64,000 bases of DNA, taken from contig NC_061115.1 in NCBI RefSeq assembly GCF_002878395.1, positions 56,601,126 to 56,665,125 on the forward strand, in the 5' to 3' direction. The position numbers were made by a program, and so were the translations under genes. The notes beneath the pieces were generated by a model. It worked only from the letters and a program-made list of their open reading frames with translations, ran no database searches and was not told the DNA's origin. Below, piece after piece: positions 58,323 through 64,000 of this stretch. How positions within the stretch are numbered: position 1 is the stretch's first letter; the number at the start of each line of letters is the position of its first letter. This DNA comes from Capsicum annuum. Lineage: Eukaryota > Streptophyta > Magnoliopsida > Solanales > Solanaceae.

Positions 58323-58510
58323 TTTTTTGACTTTTGCATGGGTTGTACTTTGGATTTGGACATTTTGTTGTAGTTTTTACACTTTTGTATGTATTGTTGT
58401 GGTTTTTACACTTTGGTTTGTACTTTGGTTTGTTGTTGTTGTTGTTGTATGGATTTGAATATTTTGTTGTTCTTTGTACTTTGGTTGTAGTTGTATTGTA
58501 TGGTGTTTCA
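58323..58510 (+). other. T/G-rich 3' region of the second CACTA-2 gene
   Basis: A run of 'tttgttgt', 'acacttt' and 'ttggtttgtact' repeats, probably 3' untranslated DNA. No coding signal. Confidence 0.45.
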
Positions 58511-58575
58511 TTGGTCGGTTTTTTTAAAAACAATTGCATAAAACCGACCACTTGTGGTCAGTTTTATGTGTAAAT

Positions 58576-58614
<39 letters not shown>

Positions 58615-58750
58615 TATATATATATATATTAAAAAAAAACGACCACACGTGGTTGGTTTTTTCGATCATGCACTTTGGTCGGTTTTGTGGTCAGAATTTG
58701 AGGAAAATCGACCACTTGTGGTCGGTTTTTGCGGTCGGTTTTCCTCTTTT
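58511..58750. repeat. Subterminal repeats, right end of CACTA-2
   Basis: Six or seven copies of 'ggtcggtttt' and palindromes such as 'gaccacttgtggtc' in both orientations match the left blocks. A TA microsatellite (58577-58629) splits them. Confidence 0.88.
58577..58629. repeat. (TA)n microsatellite
   Basis: TA repeats with two 'gata' interruptions inside the subterminal region. Confidence 0.95.
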
Positions 58751-59188
58751 TTTTAGTAGTGGTAGTTGTAACCAATGGTGCTAAAGTTTTGCAGTTGATT
58801 GATGCAATAAGTGATGAAGCGGCTTTGAATAAACTTTTGCAAATGTCAACATCTTAATTCGGATAAGTTGCTTTTGCAATGTTATTAATCAGTTTTTTCA
58901 GGTAGTAAAATTATTTTCTCCAATATGTATTCAAATTAGCTATACTACGTGTAAGTTTTCGATCAAATATGTATTGAAATTAGTAATACTACGCGTGAAA
59001 TTTAGTATACAAGGCCAAGGAACAGATATACAATCATGAATGAAGGAAAAGAGGGATATACGATAATACCGTAGCTATATATGTGTGTGTGTATATGTAT
59101 GTAAATGTATATGTCTGTATATATGTGTGTGCGTCTATAAATATATAATTCTATAATCTATAATCTATATCCATAATCTATATCTATA

Positions 59189-59350
59189 TCTATAATATAT
59201 TAAAAGTGTGAAAACCCTTAGAAAAGTGATTTAAACTTTTTGCCCTTCATTAAAAATCATTGTAATAGACAAAATTATCTTTTTTACTACTTTTTAATAT
59301 TTAAAAACTTTAAATTAACTAAACTTTTTGTAATAAACCCTTCCTTATTT
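59189..59350 (+). mobile_element. Helitron-family 5' end fragment
   Basis: Begins TCTATAATATATTAAAAGTG and for about 160 bases matches 63250 onward, including 'tcattaaaa', 'agacaaaat' and 'ccttccttatt' boxes in the same order. A matching 3' end could not be found. Confidence 0.6.
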
Positions 59351-59731
59351 GCACTATATGTCATAGTTAAATTTATAAAAGAAAACTAACACCAAAAAAA
59401 AAGGAAGTTTTTCCTGCACAACTCTTGATTTCACGTGTACTACTTATGCTAGATTTGAGAATTTTTACTATTTAAGTATTATATTATATTGTTATTGTTA
59501 GAATATTTTTGTGAATTATGTGATTTATATAGTATGAAAAAAAATACTGACATAAATATTTCATACCATAATTAATTTTTAAATAATTTGCTTAGTAATA
59601 AAAAATAACAGTATCATAAATAATTTGATACCATAATATTTAAGACTTTTGAATGGATTAGAATTTTATCTTATATGAAAAAGGATTTATACAATTCTAT
59701 TTAAGTAATATTTTAGAACAAACATCTATAA

Positions 59732-59822
59732 TCTATAAAATATTAAAAGTATGAAAACTTTTTGAACTTTTTGCGCTTCATTAAAACTCTTCGTAATAGA
59801 TAATATTGTCTTTTCACTAATT
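59732..59822 (+). mobile_element. Second Helitron-family 5' end fragment
   Basis: Begins TCTATAAAATATTAAAAGTA and shares 'tttgaactttttg', 'cttcattaaaa' and 'tagataatattgtctttt' with the copy at 59189. It ends abruptly. Confidence 0.55.
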
Positions 59823-60682
59823 TCTTTCAATTATGATATTATTATATTTATAATATTAAATATTAATTATAATAAATATATAAAAAAAAAATAAAAGACA
59901 CCTAAATATATGAAAAGACTCCTATATATAATTACTTAATCCTATTTCAACTAAAACTTAAATAATATGAGGTGGGTCAAGTTTCTCTTTAATGAATTTA
60001 CCAAAAATTATATTTATGGACATAGTGGCCAGCAAAAGAAGCAAAAATATTTTTTCAAAAAAGTCAAAAGCGTTTTTTTTTGTTTGAACTATATGTAATC
60101 TTTCCTTTTCTAAAATATGTAAAAGTGTTAATATTTTATACTTTTAAGTAAATTAAAATAGAACCCTATATAATTATTTACTTATTTAAAAGAAGTAAAA
60201 CTGTTAATATTTAATACACTTCTAAATCAGTTAAAATGCCACCTTATATAATTTTATTAAGTGAATTTTTGTGAACACAAATTTAGATTTCAATAATATA
60301 ATATGCATTTTTTTCTTTTTTCGTTTGTTTTTTTATTTGGATTTTATTCAACTTATTTTTCTTCATTTTGCATTCAACGTGGTCTATTTTTATTTTTATT
60401 TTAGTTAATAATGATAGGATGATTTATTTATGCCAATTGCTATAATTATGTATTTTAAATAGGCTAAAGTTTAGCAATTGATTCTCATATTTTATGTGTG
60501 TTTTTTAGCTAAAACTTTTAAATTGAAAAAAAAAAAAGAGCCATTTGATGTTGCCAGGTAATGAAGGGTATTAGATGATGATAATCAATTGTTATATGTA
60601 ATAAAAATCAAAGGTTGTGTTTTAATTATAATTCATAGGAATTGTATGTGATACTCAATTGATGATACGTATGTTCTTATTT

Positions 60683-62852
60683 TGTAATACCCCGTACTTT
60701 TCTTAGTCAGTTTAGCTCCTAGTTGCATGCATAAAAGGCTTAAAGCATGAAATTTCACTAAATATTGGGGATTTAGTCATATTTTTGGCCTCTTAACTTC
60801 GAGAATTTTTAAATTGATCTTTCTGACCCCAAGACATAGGTTTTTGAGTTAATTCATGTTCAGGGGTGTAAGGATCATGTCTTGGAGAAGTTTTGAATTT
60901 TTTGGACAAGGACTGGGTCGTGTTTGGATTTTGATTCCAGCAGCTCACCGCAATAGTGGCGCGTCGTGGTGGAGGACTCATCGCGTCGCGGTGACCTTTT
61001 AAACTGCATTCCAGTTGCGAATTAAATTCTCTGAGGGGCAATTGAGTCTTTTCTACTCAATCTAATAAATAAAAAATACGAATTAAAGCATTGGTTAGGG
61101 CATTATATGACTATTTTCCCCAATTCTCCTCTCAAAGAAATCCTAACCATCTCCTAAGAACATCAAATTCAAATACCTCTTCTCTAAGAAAACCAAGAAT
61201 TTAAGTTTTTCAATCCAATAGCTTTCAAGAAAAGCATCAAGATTGTGTTTCTCTTTCAAGATTAAGAGTTTAAGGTATGTGTGATGTTCATCCATGGTCC
61301 CTTTTCACCCATGGAGTCCAAGAATCCATTTTAACGTTTTAAATTATGAATTTTACATGTTTATGATGACTTATCTCCATGAAACTCTTATGAATTTTGA
61401 TTATAAATTAGGTTGACAAGTGTTTTTCGATGAATGAGCCTTTACACGTTTGAAAGATGGAATTTTCATGTTAAAATCCCTAACTCATAGTTTTAGTATT
61501 GTAACTATATTTTAAATCACATTCTTTACCCATTCTCATGCTTAAGTTCATGTTTTTCATCTGTTTGATGAAATGCCTAAGTGTTGGTTTTTGAACAATG
61601 GCCCCTTATTATAATTCTTAAAGCTATGGATGTCCTTATTGATATTTTCATTCAATGCTGGAGGGTTATGAACACCTGATACTTAGCTGCTTACATAATT
61701 TCAGTATATTCAGAATGGTTTCAGACAAACCATGGGCATTGTCATCCAGTTAGTTATCATGATCAGTTGTTTGCTTAGTTAAGCTTAGTTTAGTCCAATA
61801 ATTAGTGTCATTCAGTTGGGAGTAGGATTAGTACCGAGTGAACCTAGGGATGGGGGCATTCTTACCAGTATAGGGTTTGACCCTTAGTAGCAATCCCTAA
61901 GTTATAGAACTACGTAGCCAATGTAGGTTGAGATGCCTTCCTGTCAGTTTAGGGTTGACACATATCTCATGAGTCTTTATGCTAGTTTAGGATTGACAAA
62001 ATGTCTTCCTGCTAGTTTAGGGTTGACACAACCAATGTTAGTATCTGTGGCACAGTACTGACACCCTTACAACTGGGGTTGTAGGTTGGACCCCGATTAG
62101 CTCAGATTGGGAAATGTCGATTAAATGATAACTCCTACAGTATAAGTTCAATATTCAGTACAGAATTCAATTTTGATTTGCTTGACCAAAGCGTACAGAT
62201 TATCAGCTATTCAGATACCAAATTTCAGTATTTCAGTTTTACAGATTATTTCAGACATATTATATGCTTGGTCTTATATTCTCAGTATTTCAGTTTTCAT
62301 GCATTCCTATTCAGTTACCTCATGCCATTCAGTAAGTTATTATTTCATGCATATGAACCCATGCATTTCAGCCTAACCTCATCTCATATACCATTACATT
62401 CAAAGTACTTATCGCATACTCTTCTTTGTGCTATGATGTTTAATATCATATGTCCAGATGCTCAGTTTTTTATCGTACTTAGATAGTCCAGCGTCATCTA
62501 TTGAGGACATGATTATTTTATTTCAGTTTATCTCAATAGTTCAGTATTTCCATTTAGTTAGAGTTAGTTATCAACTCCACAGTCAGTCAGTTAGAGGTTT
62601 TTCAAACATTCAGATTGTTAGTCGTTTTATCAGTTGTTTTATCAGTCTTTTCAGTATGTCTTCAGACATTTCAGATCTATGAATCGTGTTTCAGTATTTA
62701 AACCTTATGGCATTGACAGTTAATTTTCAAACATGTGTATTTTGTTACTTTATTCAGTGCTCACAGCAGGTACCAGCTCATGAGTTACCTTGTGGTCACT
62801 TGCGGCCGTAAGCACTGTTGTCACGACTAGGGGATAGCCTCTGGTCGTGACA
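60683..62852 (+). repeat. Solo LTR (gypsy type), about 2.17 kb
   Basis: Starts TGTAATACCCCGTAC and ends GGTCGTGACA, the typical ends of these gypsy LTRs. No primer-binding site follows at 62853 and no polypurine tract precedes. The flanking 5-mers are TATTT and TTTTT (4 of 5 match). A GC-rich 'gcgtcgcggtg' box sits at about 60950-61000, and 'gctagtttagg(g/a)ttgaca' is repeated near 61980-62030. Probably formed by recombination between two LTRs of one element. Confidence 0.75.
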
Positions 62853-63249
62853 TTTTTGCTTTGGACCTAAAGTTCTTACTTCTTCTTCTTCCTCCATGAA
62901 TTACGAACAGAAGAAGAAAATTAATTTTTAAAAAGAAAGTCAAAAAAAAGACTACCATTATTATGTCGAAAGAATCCACACTTACAAATCGATTATTTTT
63001 ATTTTTACGAATTTCTTAACTTTATTTTCTATAAATTTCATCATCATCTATAAATTCTAGGTAGCTGTCGGATTTATGTTTAATATGATAACATGCTTTA
63101 TGATTGACCTTCAAATTATTTGTGATACTTAGTTAAAATTATATTTATTTTAATTTTTAATATTATTTAATACAATATTCAAGTTAGTCCTTATTGATTT
63201 AAGTAATAACATAATTGGACTTCATGAGTAATAAATCTATATCTCTCTA
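62853..63249. other. AT-rich spacer
   Basis: About 400 bases between the solo LTR and the Helitron; no gene or repeat recognised. Confidence 0.5.
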
Positions 63250-63958
63250 TCTATACTATATTAAAAGTGTGAAGGGCCTTAGAATTATTGTTTGAACTTT
63301 TAGTCCTTCATTAAAATTCGTTGCTTTAGACAAAATCGTTTTTCACTATTTTTCTGATATTTAAGAGTTGAAAATTAATTAAATATTTATAGTAAAATCT
63401 TTCCTTATTAAAAATCATTTAAATTAATGACAACTAATACATTTTTCATTAGATTAAGAATTTTAAATCAACTTTAAATGATTTTTAGAAGATTTAAAAA
63501 AATCTAAAAATAAATATGAAAGTGTTAGAATAAGAAAAATATAAGAACTACCAATTTTTTAAAAATTTTAAGTAAGTAATCAAAAAAATTCTAAAGATTT
63601 AACTATAAAAATAAGAAAAGATTTTAAATACAAAAAATAAAAAATAAAAAAAATAGTTGGACTATAATTATCGTTCAAATCAATGTGTCTCTCTTAGCCT
63701 CTAACGGCAAGGAAAAGAGGTATTACATGACATACGCAAAACTGATGATCCATTAACCACTTGAAACTTTTTGTAATAAATTATATATGTGCTTACAATA
63801 AAATATATGTTATGTTTACATTATTTTCTTAAAGTGTGAAGGATATTTGAGAAGTGATTTGAACTTCTTGCAATTCATTATAAATCTTCGCAATAGACAA
63901 AATTCTCTAATTTCAAATAATCAAAAATTACATGTGCTAAGCACATACGGCTACACTA

Positions 63959-63959
<1 letters not shown>
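63250..63959 (+). mobile_element. Non-autonomous Helitron
   Basis: The 5' end is TCTATACTATATTAAAAG after an A. The 3' end has the hairpin ATGTGC-TAA-GCACAT (63932-63946), nine bases, then CTAG at 63956-63959, then T. This A|TC...CTAG|T arrangement fits Helitrons. The 710-bp interior has no gene. A second copy of the 5'-end motif ('aaagtgtgaagg', 63831) inside suggests either an internal duplication or two overlapping elements. Confidence 0.75.

Positions 63960-63960
<1 letters not shown>

Positions 63961-64000
<40 letters not shown>
63961..64000. repeat. (TG)n(TA)n microsatellite at the window edge
   Basis: Ten or so TG units followed by TA units continue off the right end. Confidence 0.95.

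Larger units (their letters stand above)
37628..58761 (+). mobile_element. Large CACTA (En/Spm) transposon carrying a nested gypsy element
   Basis: The right end reads ...TTTTTTTTAGTAGTG at 58761 and the left end AACTACTAAAAAAAA at 37628, a terminal inverted repeat whose first base is changed from C to A. GTA flanks both sides (37625-37627 and 58762-58764), the 3-bp duplication expected of CACTA elements. Subterminal 'gaccacttgtggtcggtttt' repeats sit inside both ends. The element contains a TNP2-type transposase gene, a Transposase_24-type gene and a minisatellite. Without the nested gypsy element (10.29 kb) and its duplicated target it would be about 10.8 kb. Confidence 0.92.
58762..60682. 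other. AT-rich sequence with Helitron-family 5' fragments
   Basis: No gene seen. The first 100 bases continue the target site of CACTA-2. A TA/TG-rich microsatellite patch lies at about 59075-59190. Two partial copies of the repeat family found at 63250 are listed separately. The remainder to 60682 is AT-rich. Confidence 0.5.

Noticed and set aside
58334..58573. Open frames on both strands in the T/G-rich region after the second CACTA-2 gene
   Set aside because: They are translations of simple TTTG/TTG repeats in the probable 3' untranslated region.
62173..62682. Overlapping frames of 67-102 codons near 62.2-62.7 kb
   Set aside because: They fall inside a solo LTR, are hydrophobic and Ser-rich from 'ttcag' repeats, and match nothing known.

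Overview
The window looks like repeat-rich, heterochromatic DNA of a flowering plant, most likely Solanaceae. That family guess rests on the style of the LTRs, the Helitron ends and the CACTA elements, and only a database search would fix the species. Nearly everything recognisable is transposable-element sequence nested in or abutting other elements. I see no intact host gene, no tRNA or rRNA gene and no CRISPR array. The base composition is AT-rich and most coding remnants carry stops or frameshifts, so this is mainly old, decaying repeat DNA.

Layout. 1-7.75 kb: broken Ty3-gypsy pieces: a minus-strand gag plus LTR, a plus-strand integrase tail plus LTR, and a further LTR-like block. 7.9-10.3 kb: Helitron-like hairpins, a MITE-like inverted repeat, and a minus-strand spliced gene fragment of unknown identity. 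10.3-15.7 kb: a gypsy LTR with primer-binding site followed by about 3 kb of apparently non-coding interior. 15.7-21.35 kb: a second LTR and primer-binding site, then decayed gag-protease-RT-RNase H, cut off inside RNase H. 21.35-26.9 kb: a minus-strand Ty1-copia remnant. 28453-35506: a complete CACTA (En/Spm) DNA transposon with perfect termini and a 3-bp GCA target duplication. 37628-58761: a larger CACTA element with a GTA target duplication. It carries a TNP2-type transposase gene, a second Transposase_24-type gene, a minisatellite of at least 25 units and a 100-N gap, and it is interrupted by a whole 10.3-kb gypsy (Tekay/Del-like chromovirus) element. 60683-62852: a solo LTR. 63250-63959: a small Helitron.

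How the pieces relate. In each CACTA element the TNP2-type protein would be the catalytic transposase. In the larger element a Transposase_24 protein would be the accessory partner, and the subterminal repeat blocks just inside the termini are the likely protein-binding sites. Both transposase genes are now broken. The nesting gives a relative order: the large CACTA element landed first, then the gypsy element inserted into its subterminal repeats. That gypsy element is old, because its LTRs differ at about 14 of 108 aligned bases at their outer start. I did not find a clearly new biological system. The items most worth following up are the minisatellite inside the CACTA transposase leader, the duplicated block inside the smaller CACTA element, and the spliced gene fragment at 9.3-10.1 kb.
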